From NCBI GenBank assembly GCA_964639765.1, contig CAZXEN010000011.1, positions 1 through 55,191 on the forward strand: a stretch of 55,191 nt of DNA, in the 5' to 3' direction. The position numbers and the translations under genes were made by a program. The notes beneath the pieces are model-generated. The model did not search any database, was not told the DNA's origin, and worked only from the letters and a program-made list of their open reading frames with translations. This DNA is from Scybalousia_A sp964639765. Lineage in GTDB: Bacteria > Bacteroidota > Bacteroidia > Bacteroidales > P3. Positions 43,902 to 54,088 of this stretch are shown one piece after another (position 1 is the first letter of the stretch; each line of letters starts with the position of its first letter).

Positions 43902-45440
43902 TCACCTCAGGATTTCAAAGCTGCCGGTGAAATCCATTGCGTCTTTGCCGTTGGTGGCTGTAAATCTGTAGAAATATGTACCACTTGGAGTATTGGTTTT
44001 TTGAGGTGAGAAGAAATCCTCATAGGTTTTGATGTTCATCTTGTCGTATATCTTCTGGCCATAGCGGTTGTATATCACTAAATGCGTATGTGTATAACAG
44101 TTCTGTTCCAAAAGGTCTTTGATTTCAAAGACATCATTTATCCCGTCGCCGTTAGCAGTTACAACTGTAGGGAAACGCAAGTCAATAACCCTCAAGTCCA
44201 AGACTATAACACTGTCGCAACCGTTTATGGAAGTGAAGTCCAAAGTATAAGTCCCTGTCTCAGTCTCCGAAAAACCATTGTCTGAATAGGTTTTGCCCTT
44301 GAGTATCTGTGCTTTTATGGTGTCTGAATAAGAAAAGTTCTTCATCACATTTACAGAAAAGACAGTGTCAATAAAAAGAGTTGAATCCTTATAGGAGAAA
44401 GTATAAACACCTGCATCATATATAGCATTATCACGGAAATATAGAGGAAAATCTTCTTCACAGGCAGAAAGATTCACCAATGTATCAAAAGGAGTGAAAC
44501 TGCCTACGACTGCTATTGTTACACTATCATAAGCATAGCAAACCTCTCTTACTTCCAAAGAATCCAAGATGTAGAAAGCATTACGGAATCCGCCTGTGGA
44601 AGCCTGAATAGTTCTTAATTCTATCTCTATGGAATCATTGGGAACAAAAAATCTCTCTGTTCTGGTGTGAAAGAAGTTTTTCCCTGCTTCATAAAGCATT
44701 GCAATAAGATAGTAGTCGCAAGACCAATACCAATAATCCACCTCTCCGTTGTCAAAATGTGCGGACAGGGTGTTTTCATTGTAGATTTGGGAGTTGATAT
44801 ACAAGCGTTTCATAGTGGAAGCCCAACCCTGCTGATAACAGTTTCTCACCGGACTGCGATAAGAATAATAGAAAACATAGTCTTTTTGAGGACTTACCTG
44901 AAATTTTGTCTTATATATTGTAAGAGTGTCTTGTTGATGTGCTTTATCGTGAGGTGCTATCATCAAAGCATTTGTCCCATTGCTGACAGAAGTAGCAACG
45001 TTGTTGAGCCACTCTGTATGGCATATATCGGAAACAAAATCAGAAGTAGATACTCCTATGTTATAATGCCCGCTGTCATATAACAAAGTGTCAGAAACAG
45101 AAAGAGAAGTATCTACACTGAAACCTGTGAAACCTTCATCAAAATAAGGATTGGGTATATAATTGGTGTCAGACAAGAAACCTGCTTTCACTGTATATTG
45201 GTTTGTATCTCCGGGATAAAGAGTTACGACTATGCTCGGCGAACAAGAATCTATCACTTGCCCATTGCAATACCATGTATAATAGTCAGCACTGTCTGTT
45301 GTGGAAAGAACAACCTGAACAGAATCCACAGAAAATATGGTAGTATCTCTTTGAATAATCTCTATATCACAGTCCTTCTCCTGACAATATGCAGATAATG
45401 AAACAAAAAGATAAAGCAACCCTATAAATATTGTCCGCAT
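43902..45440 (-). CDS. T9SS type B cargo protein (512 residues)
   Basis: The signal peptide is at 1-20 from Met 45440 (MRTIFIGLLYLFVSLSAYCQ). The long beta-rich middle contains two Ig-like or carbohydrate-binding-like parts and a late INGCDSVIVLDLRV segment. That segment matches the repeat of the 2110-residue neighbour. The C-terminus is a CHU_C-type sorting domain (VTANGDGINDVFEIKDLLEQ, IYNRYGQKIYD, TPSGTYFYRF). Surface location through the T9SS is predicted. An earlier in-frame ATG at 45461 is possible. Its start is 64 bases from the end of the giant gene on the same strand. Confidence 0.85.
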   Translation of the reverse strand: MRTIFIGLLYLFVSLSAYCQEKDCDIEIIQRDTTIFSVDSVQVVLSTTDSADYYTWYCNGQVIDSCSPSIVVTLYPGDTNQYTVKAGFLSDTNYIPNPYFDEGFTGFSVDTSLSVSDTLLYDSGHYNIGVSTSDFVSDICHTEWLNNVATSVSNGTNALMIAPHDKAHQQDTLTIYKTKFQVSPQKDYVFYYSYRSPVRNCYQQGWASTMKRLYINSQIYNENTLSAHFDNGEVDYWYWSCDYYLIAMLYEAGKNFFHTRTERFFVPNDSIEIELRTIQASTGGFRNAFYILDSLEVREVCYAYDSVTIAVVGSFTPFDTLVNLSACEEDFPLYFRDNAIYDAGVYTFSYKDSTLFIDTVFSVNVMKNFSYSDTIKAQILKGKTYSDNGFSETETGTYTLDFTSINGCDSVIVLDLRVIDLRFPTVVTANGDGINDVFEIKDLLEQNCYTHTHLVIYNRYGQKIYDKMNIKTYEDFFSPQKTNTPSGTYFYRFTATNGKDAMDFTGSFEILR

Positions 45441-45504
45441 ATAAAACCTAAGCATAAGCATTCTTTATAAATATAGGACAACTTTTTAAAGGATTTGTTG
45501 CAAA

Positions 45505-48500
45505 TTAATACATAACCATAACTCCTCCTTCTTCATCTATAATCTTATTTGGGGCAGATTCTCTATAGTATTCCACCTTATAGATATACACTCCCTGCTG
45601 AACAAACTGTCCTTTGTATTTTCCGTCCCAGCATTCATTGATGTCTTTAGTTTCCCAAAGCAATGTACCATTGCGGTTGAATATCTTTATGGACTTCACA
45701 TGCACTCCCTCTTGATTTGGATAGACACAAAATGCGTTGTCAAACTTCTCTCTTGGCTGTATTGCATTAGGAATATACAGTTTGGCATCTTTATCCACCT
45801 CAAGATTAAGGCTTGAAATACTGTCACAACCATACTGAGAAAGAAGATACTGAGTATATACGCCCGTCTCATATTCAGAGAAATTGTTGTCGGTATAGGT
45901 TTCTCCGTATTTGATTACAGCACTTATGGTGTCATCATAAACTTCATGTATTGTAAGGTCAAGAGTTACAATGCTGTCGCAACCCATAGTTGTCTGAAGA
46001 TGCCTTGTATATATTCCAGACTCATCTTCGTTGAAATTGTTTTCTGTATATGCTTCGCCCTTGCATAGTTCCGCACGTATTGTGTCAAAGACTTTGTCAT
46101 AAACAGTAAGATGCAAAGTAATAGTACTGTCACAACCAAGATAGGTAGTATTCACATGGGTATAATAATCTTCCCTGTCTGCTATAAATCCGTGATCATT
46201 ATATATATCTCCCTTACAAACAGAAGCTTCAATAGTATCTCTGTAAGACGGTTTTACATGCAGGTTAAGAATACGGAGACTGTCGCAACCACCCTCTGTA
46301 GTTTCCAATATTTCATAGCGTCCTGCTTGGGAGACATTAAAGCCGTGCAGGGTGTAGGTCTGACCATTGCAGATACTTCCCTCCACACTGTCTATATAAG
46401 GAGTATTGACAGTCAAATACAAAGTAACAATGCTGTCACAACCCAAGACAGTAGTAAAGGTATCTATGTATTGTCCTGTATAAGTCAGATTTCTGTCTCC
46501 AAACATATAAGGCAGCCCGCTGCAATTGGTATCATATACCACAGTATCGTATGAAGGTTTTGGCATAAGGAACAAAGTCAAGGCGCTATCGCAACCCCAA
46601 TAGGAAGGAACTGTGTCTATGTATATTCCAGGCTGAGTAAGTATCCTGTCAGTGAAAGAATACACTCCACCCATACATATATAATCTATTACCGTATCAT
46701 TATAGTTTTCATGAACAGTAAGATGCACGGTCTTAATACTATCACATCCATACTCGGAATGCAAGGTATCTTTATAGACTCCTGTTTCTGTACAATTGAA
46801 GTTATAACCTTCCATAGTGAATGTTTCTCCTCTGCAAATATCTGCAAAGATTGCCGTGTCAAATGTTGGTCTGACAAATAAATCCAATACAAATATACTA
46901 TCACAACCGTGCATAGAAGTAAATTCACTTATAACCTTCATTGTATCTTGTGTTACATAGTAGAGTTCATAGCCATGGTCTGTGTAATGTCCTCCTTCAC
47001 ATATTTCCTTTACTATATGTATTTCATAACTTGGCCATACCCATAAAGCCAAAGTTACCACGCTGTCACATCCCCAGACTGATTGCAGATTCTGGGTAAG
47101 ATAAAGAGTATTATCCCAAACATACTGACTTGTATCAACGTGGAAATTATAGTTGTCATAGACCAAATTGCTGCAGATAGTGTCAAAGATAGTGTCATTA
47201 TAGTTCTGATGGAAAGTAATATCTATGTTTAATATACTGTCACATCCCCAGAAACTTTGTAAAGTGTCTCTATAAAAACCTGTCTCTGTTAATATCCTAC
47301 CATTGAAATCATAAGTTTCGCCGTCGCATTTGTCTATTATTGCTGTATCGTTAAAGTTCATAACATACAATTGAAGATGCACTATGGAATCACAGCCAAA
47401 TTCGGATTGGAGATTCTGGATGTACGAACCGGCTTCACTCTCATTGAAATTGTTAAGTGTATAAGTTGCACCAAAACATATGGAATCTGTTATCGTAGTA
47501 TCGTATGTAGGATGCACTATAAGGCTTAGATGTACTACAGAGTCGCAACCATTTATTGTCTGTAATGTTGTATCATAATTTCCTGTGATGTTTAGTAATC
47601 TTCCATTAAAGTCAAAGGTCTCATTATCGCAAATCTCTCTTGATATTGAAGTATCATATATAGGATGTATGGTGAGATTAAGGTGTATAATACTGTCGCA
47701 ACCATATTGTGAAAGAGAATCTTTTTGGAAAGTCAAGAACCTGTCTTCCCATAGACTTTCATAATCCAAAGAATTAACATAGAAATTATTTTCTGTATAT
47801 ATCTGACCATAACAAATAGCTGCATCAACTGTTATATCGTATGTTGGCATAACGGTCAGATGAAGATATACAGTAGAATCTGCTCCGTGAATATTTTGAA
47901 GGCTTTGTATATGTGTTCCAGCCGTATTTACGTTGAAGTTATTATCGGTGTAATACTCGTTATCACAAATAGTATCTGTAAATTCTGTTATATCATTTGC
48001 CCAAATCTGCACTTTGAGAGAAACAATACTATCACAACCACCGCTTATTGTCTGTACACTACGGACAAAGGTAGTGTCTTTGCTGATTGTTACCGTATCT
48101 GTATAGACAGAAAAGCCGTTTATTGTATAACTTTCTCCCTGCAAAAGAGTAATCTCTATTAAACTGTCTCTGACAGGATGTATAGTAAGATGAAGATTTA
48201 TTATACTGTCACAACCATATTGCGAAACAGAGTCTTTTCTGAAGTCCAATTCACGTTCAGTTGTTATGCTTTCATAATCCGTTGTATTTATATAGAAATG
48301 ATTTTCTGTATAAACTTCTCCCCAACATATTTCTGCTTCAACAAGAGTAGTGTATGTAGGATGAATTGTAAGATGTAGAGTAGTTATACTGTCACAGCCA
48401 TGATAAGTCTCTTCTGAATGAACAAGTGTTATCGTGTGTTCCGCATTCAAAGATGTATCTGTATGAACTGTAAATCCGTGTCCCTGATAGATTCCTCCAT

Positions 48501-51500
48501 AACATATTTCTTCACTGTATGTATCATTATACATAGGATTTACATGAACACTAAGACTTACTACACTATCACAACCGCCACCTGTGGTTGGTACTGTCTC
48601 TGTAAAGTTCAACGTTTCTCCATTATGTTTTCCAACAGTATTTACATCAAACAAACCATAATAGTTATTTGCAACAAAACCTTCACAAACTGTCGTATCA
48701 AGTACTGTCGCTTTTGTAGGATAAACTGTAAGTGTAAGATTAACTATACTATCGCAACCATTAATAGTTTGCAGATGTAATGTTGAATGAATTGTTGCTG
48801 TTCCATTTGTAGGATTATCCACACTATCAGATGTAAGTATCTCAAATCCGTTCTCTGTATATGAATATCCCCAACATATATTTTGTTCCAGATTTATATT
48901 ATAAACAGGATTAACTACCAAGTTAAGTATCACAATAGAGTCGGCTCCATTGGAAGTTAATAAGTTTTGAGTGTAGGTTCCTGAAGTATTGCAAGTAAAA
49001 CCATGTTCTGAATCAAAATTATTGTCTGTAAAAATTTCTCCTTGACAAATAGAAGCATTAATATTTGTTGTGATATTTTGCCAAACTGTTAGATGCAGAG
49101 TTACTATACTGTCACAACCAAGATATGTTTGCTTATTTTCTGTATATGTTCCAGAAGTATTTATGTTTTGTCCATTAAATAAGATTGTCTGATTTTGTAC
49201 TATGGCAGTATCTATTGTTGTTGTTTTTGTCGGATTGACATTCAAGGTAAGATGAACAACACTGTCGCAACCATTTATTGTTTGTAATGTTGTATCATAA
49301 TTTCCTGCAGTGGAAAGTATTCTGCCATTGAAATTAAATGTTTCATTATCACAGATAGTTTCCGTTACTGAAGTATCAAAAACGGGATTAACTTTTAAGC
49401 TAAGATAAACAGTAGAATCACATCCTGCTATAGTCTGCAAATGTAATGTGTCTCTTATATAGAAAGGTGTGTTCTGTTGCGGGAAGTTCAAAGTATTTTT
49501 ATTAAAACCATTGGCAACATACTGTTCTCCATAGCAAACAGAAGGCGTTAATGTTGTTGTCAACAAATCCGACACAGTTATTTGCAAATGTATTGTACTG
49601 TCACAACCTGTTGATGCTCTATGCAGATTGCTTGTTGCTCTTGTCCATGTTCCAACTCCAAGTTCTTGTCCTGTAAGATGAAAATCATTATCATCATAAG
49701 TTCCGTTCAAACAAATAGAAGCATAAATAGTTGTATCGTATTTAGGATTTATAAGCAAATCCAACGTAACTATACTGTCGCAATGATTTGTTTGGGTATA
49801 AAGATGTTGGGTTGTTACATAATGAATAGTATCCCAATTGCTGTTATATCCTGTTGTTCGTTTATAGTTATTAAAATTTACATTAAATCCATGCTGATTA
49901 TAAGACTCTCCATAACATATAGTACCTGTATAACTAATATTATATGTAGGAGTAATTGTAAGGTTAAGCGTTGTAATACTGTCGCAATTCATATAAGAAA
50001 GAGACGTGTCTTTTTTTGTAATAGTCTGCAGGGAATTTGTATATTGTGCTGTATTGATATTAAAACCGTTGGCAGAATACGTTCCACCATAGCAAATATT
50101 TTCATTGATTGTTCTTCTCTTTATGTTATTTACAACCAGATAAAGAGTTGTTGTACTGTCGCAATTAAGATATGTCTGATTGTGATTTATCTTTGTGATA
50201 GTCTTTCTGTTTGCTGTAAAAGCAGAGACAGTATCTCCATTTACAACAAAGCCATTCTGATTATAGGATTCTCCATAACAAACAGTATCTCTCAAGGTTA
50301 CAGTCTTTGTAGGCTTTATTGTAAGATACAATGTGGTAGTACTGTCACAGGAAAGATAGGAAGTACCGTAATTTGTCTTTTCTATTGTCTTATATGTATT
50401 GGATACTCCGCTTGTGTTAGTTGTTATGCTGAAGCCATGCAAAGTATATGGGAAACTATTGTAACAAATAGTGTCATAAATAGTATCTCGCTGTACAGGA
50501 TTGACATGTATTTTCAGATACTTGTCATTTCTACAACCATATTTTGTCCTGAAAGTTGTATCAACATAAAGATGTTCTCCCACACTAAGCGTATCTCCAT
50601 TGAAAGCACGGGAACTTGATGTCTGATGAGAAGACCAATAACCGTTATAAGAGTTTCTGTAAGCATCGGGATATTGATAGTTATAAGTATAGTTTGATCG
50701 TATTGAATCACTATAACCTTCAGGATACCTCCAACCGCTTTTATACCATGTATATGAATGATTTTTACAAAGATTTACTTCTATTGTATCCTGCTCATTA
50801 GGTTGTATCTTTACCTGAAGTTTTTGCACACTCCCAGTACATCCACTTTGATACGAAATTGTTGAAGTCTCGGTAGCCGAAACAGTTTTTGTCTGCTCCA
50901 ATATCGTTTCTACTGGTTTCTTTGTCCATATCGGCGTGGCCGGAAGAGTAAAAATTCCTCTCCTATAAACAGAATCCTGACAAACATCACCATATAAAAA
51001 TACAGTATCTGACAATTCCTGTATATGTAAAAAAGAATTGGAATCACAACCATTTACCGAAGTATGATACTGAGAAAAATCCCCTGTCTGATTATGAACG
51101 TTAAAACCATGCAAGGTATAATGTATATCGTTAGGTCTGCAAACATAATAGTAATAATCATTCTGATATACGGGATATAGAGATAAATGTATGGTAGCAT
51201 TATAAACGCAACCTTCATCTGTTCGAATCAAAGTATCTATAGTTCTTTCAAAATAATTACCCTCAATTTGTAACCCATGCTTGTTATAAGTTGAACCTGT
51301 ACAAATAGTATCCCAGAACTCAAAATGAGTGGAAAGTCCTGAATATTCCCTGAAATAAAACCATTCAGTTTGATATTCAGGAATATAAAGACAAGGAACC
51401 ACCAACACTGCTCCGTCTTGATAATTATAATTATCATACGCCATCTCATCATCATCACACAATGGTGGTGTCTCTGCATAACAAAGAATTGAATCTAGAT

Positions 51501-51837
51501 TAGGATTATTATTAAAAACCCAAGCTCCCATAGAAACAATTGTGGATGGTATAGTAACTTTAGTTAACTGAGTACAGCCGTCAAAAGCGTTATCTCCTAT
51601 TCGTGTTACGGTGTAGGTTGTTCCTGAATATTGTACCGTCGAAGGTATTTCTATCTCATCAGCACAGTTCCAAGACGATGTTGCTGAACGAGAAGCAACC
51701 TCTACATAATGGTTTGTTGCATCTATAACTGTATAACGTATGTTATCAACAGTAAAACTCTGAGCATTTGCATCTGTTGCAACAAGACAATAGAAGCAAA
51801 GCACAAAAGCAACAACTATTCTATACACTATTCTCAT
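45505..51837 (-). CDS. Giant surface protein with about 30 GCDS repeats and CHU_C-like end (2110 residues)
   Basis: The signal peptide ends ATDANAQ (residue 26). One BspA-type leucine-rich repeat patch follows at about 35-125 (ITRIGDNAF-like, RIGDNAFDGCTQLTKVTIPS). After that come about 30 units of roughly 55-75 residues. Each has IC.GE.YT.NNF, then G.Y...L, and ends GCDS(I/V)..L.L.V. Two Cys per unit suggest a disulfide. The C-terminus is a diverged CHU_C-like domain (LYIPNAIQPREKFDNAFCVY, WDGKYKGQFVQQGVYIYKVE). An adhesin-like surface fibre is inferred; the ligand is unknown. Confidence 0.88.
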   Translation of the reverse strand: MRIVYRIVVAFVLCFYCLVATDANAQSFTVDNIRYTVIDATNHYVEVASRSATSSWNCADEIEIPSTVQYSGTTYTVTRIGDNAFDGCTQLTKVTIPSTIVSMGAWVFNNNPNLDSILCYAETPPLCDDDEMAYDNYNYQDGAVLVVPCLYIPEYQTEWFYFREYSGLSTHFEFWDTICTGSTYNKHGLQIEGNYFERTIDTLIRTDEGCVYNATIHLSLYPVYQNDYYYYVCRPNDIHYTLHGFNVHNQTGDFSQYHTSVNGCDSNSFLHIQELSDTVFLYGDVCQDSVYRRGIFTLPATPIWTKKPVETILEQTKTVSATETSTISYQSGCTGSVQKLQVKIQPNEQDTIEVNLCKNHSYTWYKSGWRYPEGYSDSIRSNYTYNYQYPDAYRNSYNGYWSSHQTSSSRAFNGDTLSVGEHLYVDTTFRTKYGCRNDKYLKIHVNPVQRDTIYDTICYNSFPYTLHGFSITTNTSGVSNTYKTIEKTNYGTSYLSCDSTTTLYLTIKPTKTVTLRDTVCYGESYNQNGFVVNGDTVSAFTANRKTITKINHNQTYLNCDSTTTLYLVVNNIKRRTINENICYGGTYSANGFNINTAQYTNSLQTITKKDTSLSYMNCDSITTLNLTITPTYNISYTGTICYGESYNQHGFNVNFNNYKRTTGYNSNWDTIHYVTTQHLYTQTNHCDSIVTLDLLINPKYDTTIYASICLNGTYDDNDFHLTGQELGVGTWTRATSNLHRASTGCDSTIHLQITVSDLLTTTLTPSVCYGEQYVANGFNKNTLNFPQQNTPFYIRDTLHLQTIAGCDSTVYLSLKVNPVFDTSVTETICDNETFNFNGRILSTAGNYDTTLQTINGCDSVVHLTLNVNPTKTTTIDTAIVQNQTILFNGQNINTSGTYTENKQTYLGCDSIVTLHLTVWQNITTNINASICQGEIFTDNNFDSEHGFTCNTSGTYTQNLLTSNGADSIVILNLVVNPVYNINLEQNICWGYSYTENGFEILTSDSVDNPTNGTATIHSTLHLQTINGCDSIVNLTLTVYPTKATVLDTTVCEGFVANNYYGLFDVNTVGKHNGETLNFTETVPTTGGGCDSVVSLSVHVNPMYNDTYSEEICYGGIYQGHGFTVHTDTSLNAEHTITLVHSEETYHGCDSITTLHLTIHPTYTTLVEAEICWGEVYTENHFYINTTDYESITTERELDFRKDSVSQYGCDSIINLHLTIHPVRDSLIEITLLQGESYTINGFSVYTDTVTISKDTTFVRSVQTISGGCDSIVSLKVQIWANDITEFTDTICDNEYYTDNNFNVNTAGTHIQSLQNIHGADSTVYLHLTVMPTYDITVDAAICYGQIYTENNFYVNSLDYESLWEDRFLTFQKDSLSQYGCDSIIHLNLTIHPIYDTSISREICDNETFDFNGRLLNITGNYDTTLQTINGCDSVVHLSLIVHPTYDTTITDSICFGATYTLNNFNESEAGSYIQNLQSEFGCDSIVHLQLYVMNFNDTAIIDKCDGETYDFNGRILTETGFYRDTLQSFWGCDSILNIDITFHQNYNDTIFDTICSNLVYDNYNFHVDTSQYVWDNTLYLTQNLQSVWGCDSVVTLALWVWPSYEIHIVKEICEGGHYTDHGYELYYVTQDTMKVISEFTSMHGCDSIFVLDLFVRPTFDTAIFADICRGETFTMEGYNFNCTETGVYKDTLHSEYGCDSIKTVHLTVHENYNDTVIDYICMGGVYSFTDRILTQPGIYIDTVPSYWGCDSALTLFLMPKPSYDTVVYDTNCSGLPYMFGDRNLTYTGQYIDTFTTVLGCDSIVTLYLTVNTPYIDSVEGSICNGQTYTLHGFNVSQAGRYEILETTEGGCDSLRILNLHVKPSYRDTIEASVCKGDIYNDHGFIADREDYYTHVNTTYLGCDSTITLHLTVYDKVFDTIRAELCKGEAYTENNFNEDESGIYTRHLQTTMGCDSIVTLDLTIHEVYDDTISAVIKYGETYTDNNFSEYETGVYTQYLLSQYGCDSISSLNLEVDKDAKLYIPNAIQPREKFDNAFCVYPNQEGVHVKSIKIFNRNGTLLWETKDINECWDGKYKGQFVQQGVYIYKVEYYRESAPNKIIDEEGGVMVMY

Positions 51838-51906
51838 AACACTACAATATTAACAATTATAAACACAATAATACGAAAATCATTGGCAAGGGTTACATAT
51901 TTTTGG

Positions 51907-52692
51907 TTACTTGATAAAAATATCCACGTTATCACCTACTTTATAGCCGAGCAGTTTTGCAAAGTTTCCTTCACGGAGTGCAAGTTCAAGGTTGCCTGTC
52001 ACCGAAATAGTCAGAAGAGCATCTCCCTTGGAAGAAGCATCTTGATAACTTAAAGAAAGTTTGTCAATAACATATCTTGAACTTATATACAGTTCAAACT
52101 TTTTGTCGCCGAGTATCCGTTCAAACTCCTTGTTGTCAAGGTTCAGATAAGCATTACCATAGTCATCTATGTAAACAACACTGCAACTTATCCTGTCATC
52201 ACTTATGAAAGGCAGGGAAGAAGTACGTTTTATAGCAAACTCTTCTTGTCTTTCTCCTATGGTTTCTGTGGAATGTGTCTTGGAAAGTATTTTGGTTATC
52301 TTGCAAAATGTATCCCACACGGCAAAAGTATAGAAACTGCTTTCGGAAAGAATATGGACGGTATTGTATATTTCCACTTCCATATTCTCAAAAACCAAAG
52401 CAGGCAATCCATTATCGGTGCAGATATAGAACTGATTGTTTGCCTTCACAACAACAAAAGAGTATTCTTTACTTTCAAAAGTATTGATATCTATGATATG
52501 TATGGTGTTTTCCGGATAATCCAAGCAAGCATTTTTAACAACAAAAGCTGCAGATGTTGTATCAAATTTCTTTATATTATGAGTTATATTCAGAATATTC
52601 ACATCAGGTATATCCCTTAGCAGACGAGATTTCACCAATCCTGAAAAAAAATCTTTTTCTCCCCAATCCGTTGTAAGTGTAATAATTTGCAT
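51907..52692 (-). CDS. SAM hydroxide adenosyltransferase (DUF62/SAM hydrolase family)
   Basis: This 261-residue protein starts MQIITLTTDWGEKDFFSGLV and has LNITHNIKKFDTTSAAFVVK and IHIIDINTF. That is the signature of the family that splits S-adenosylmethionine to adenosine and methionine and is related to SAM-dependent fluorinases and chlorinases. A C-terminal beta domain (FELYISSRY, LLTISVTGNLELALREGNFA) completes it. Length and layout are normal. It is divergent from the PAP2 gene. Confidence 0.92.
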   Translation of the reverse strand: MQIITLTTDWGEKDFFSGLVKSRLLRDIPDVNILNITHNIKKFDTTSAAFVVKNACLDYPENTIHIIDINTFESKEYSFVVVKANNQFYICTDNGLPALVFENMEVEIYNTVHILSESSFYTFAVWDTFCKITKILSKTHSTETIGERQEEFAIKRTSSLPFISDDRISCSVVYIDDYGNAYLNLDNKEFERILGDKKFELYISSRYVIDKLSLSYQDASSKGDALLTISVTGNLELALREGNFAKLLGYKVGDNVDIFIK

Positions 52693-52730
52693 ATAAATAA
52701 GGTTTAGTTTACAGGTTATTTTTGTTCCTG

Positions 52731-52738
52731 CAAATTTA
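52731..52738 (-). promoter_or_regulatory. -7 element of the SAM hydrolase gene
   Basis: The minus strand has TAAATTTG followed by CAGG, 39 bases before the ATG at 52692. A TTG lies further upstream (52761-52763), spaced 22 bases. Confidence 0.5.
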
Positions 52739-52756
52739 CATCTTTTTTCTCTATAA

Positions 52757-52787
52757 TTGTCAATTACAAACTTTTTTCTATCTTTGC
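52757..52787 (+). promoter_or_regulatory. Promoter of the PAP2 gene
   Basis: TTG (52757-52759), 19 bases, then TATCTTTGC (52779-52787). It shows that the transcript starts near 52793, so a longer open frame beginning at 52757 cannot be used, and the ATG at 52814 is the start. It is back to back with the SAM hydrolase promoter. Confidence 0.75.
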
Positions 52788-52813
52788 ACAGACAAAACGA
52801 CCAAAAAAGATTT

Positions 52814-54049
52814 ATGCAAAAAGTCTTCTACAACACTTGTATTATAAAAAGATTTATAACCTCTGGCATCATCACTGTTCTCTTTTTGCTCTGTTTTTGT
52901 CCTTGTCTGCCTGCCCAGACCACCAGCAAAAACAAGAGCGATAAGATATTGGACAACAGATTCACTCATCTGGCTTTCTATTCTGCTCCCCTTGTCATTG
53001 AAGGAATATGTTTCAAAAACGAAAAGACAGACTTCACAAACTTCCAACGCATGCACTACCCCAACTTCAAGACACAGATAGACAACTATACGCAATATTT
53101 TCCCTTGGCTCTGACCACGGGACTCAAGCTTGCCGGCGTGGAGAGTCATTCTTCGTGGGGGCAGTTCCTGTTTTCCACTTTCATGTGTTATGCTTTGGAC
53201 TACTCCATTGTTAAAACCATGAAACGAAATATCTATGAAAAGCGTCCGGATATTTCAGGCAACAACTCTTTTCCTTCCGGTCATACGTCCTTTGCTTTTA
53301 TGAATGCCCATATTTTTGTAAAAGAATATGCACAGGACAATATCCTATATTCCTCTTTAGCATATTCCATGGCAATATTCACTGCCTGTATGCGCGTTAT
53401 GAACCAAAGGCATTGGGTGGGCGATGTCTTGGCAGGAGCAGGCATAGGACTGTTCTCGGCGGAGAGTGTTTATATGCTAAGCGACTGGATATTCAACAAC
53501 AAACACAGCAAAGATGCAGAAGAATACGACTTTTCTCCAAAACACTGGTTCTTCAACATCTCCACAACCTACAATTTTTCTTTCAACAACTATGAAACCG
53601 CAAACAAAGAGCAGGTAAAGTTTCTCAATGGCGGTGCTGTAGGCTTGGAAGGCGAATATTTTTACAACAGATATTTAGGTCTTGGGCTAAACGGGGACTA
53701 TGCTTGCTATAGATATTATGCTCCCAATGCATGGGAAAAGTTTGATATATCGTTCTATTCCCTTTTGCTGTCTCTTTGTCTTTCCTTGCCTATCACAAAT
53801 CGTATTTCCGTCGGAGCAAGGGCTGGAATGGGGTTGAACTATTCTGAACATTACAAGAAATTCTATTCCAATATTCCTTTTCAGACGCAGTTCAAATATG
53901 CTTTTGGAGTGAATACGTCCCTGCAACTTTCAGACAATACAATCTTCCGTCTCTATGCAGACTATACAAAAACAGACATAGAAATAAACAATCAGCTTTT
54001 CCCTTTCAAGACTCTTAACGTCGGCTCTTGTATTGTGCTGACTTTGTGA
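52814..54049 (+). CDS. PAP2-superfamily phosphatase with outer-membrane-like C-terminal half
   Basis: The product has 411 residues and a signal/anchor segment (about 10-35, IITVLFLLCFCPCLPAQ). The PAP2 motifs are all present: Lys137 to Arg-Pro (KRNIYEKRPD), PSGHT at 154-158 and Arg194-x5-His200-x3-Asp204 (RVMNQRHWVGD). It removes phosphate from lipid or undecaprenyl pyrophosphates at the envelope. The C-terminal 180 residues (from about 240) are alternating, beta-barrel-like, with an aromatic-rich pattern (LGLGLNGDYACYRYYAP). That fusion to a small outer-membrane-like barrel occurs in Bacteroidetes. Confidence 0.9.
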   Translation: MQKVFYNTCIIKRFITSGIITVLFLLCFCPCLPAQTTSKNKSDKILDNRFTHLAFYSAPLVIEGICFKNEKTDFTNFQRMHYPNFKTQIDNYTQYFPLALTTGLKLAGVESHSSWGQFLFSTFMCYALDYSIVKTMKRNIYEKRPDISGNNSFPSGHTSFAFMNAHIFVKEYAQDNILYSSLAYSMAIFTACMRVMNQRHWVGDVLAGAGIGLFSAESVYMLSDWIFNNKHSKDAEEYDFSPKHWFFNISTTYNFSFNNYETANKEQVKFLNGGAVGLEGEYFYNRYLGLGLNGDYACYRYYAPNAWEKFDISFYSLLLSLCLSLPITNRISVGARAGMGLNYSEHYKKFYSNIPFQTQFKYAFGVNTSLQLSDNTIFRLYADYTKTDIEINNQLFPFKTLNVGSCIVLTL

Positions 54050-54088
54050 TATATCCTTGTAAAAAACAAACAAGTATAGGGTTTGTCC

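Noticed and set aside
52757..52813. Extended N-terminus of the PAP2 protein
   Set aside because: It would begin with TTG in the -33 box of the promoter, upstream of the predicted transcript start. The ATG at 52814 directly precedes a signal segment.
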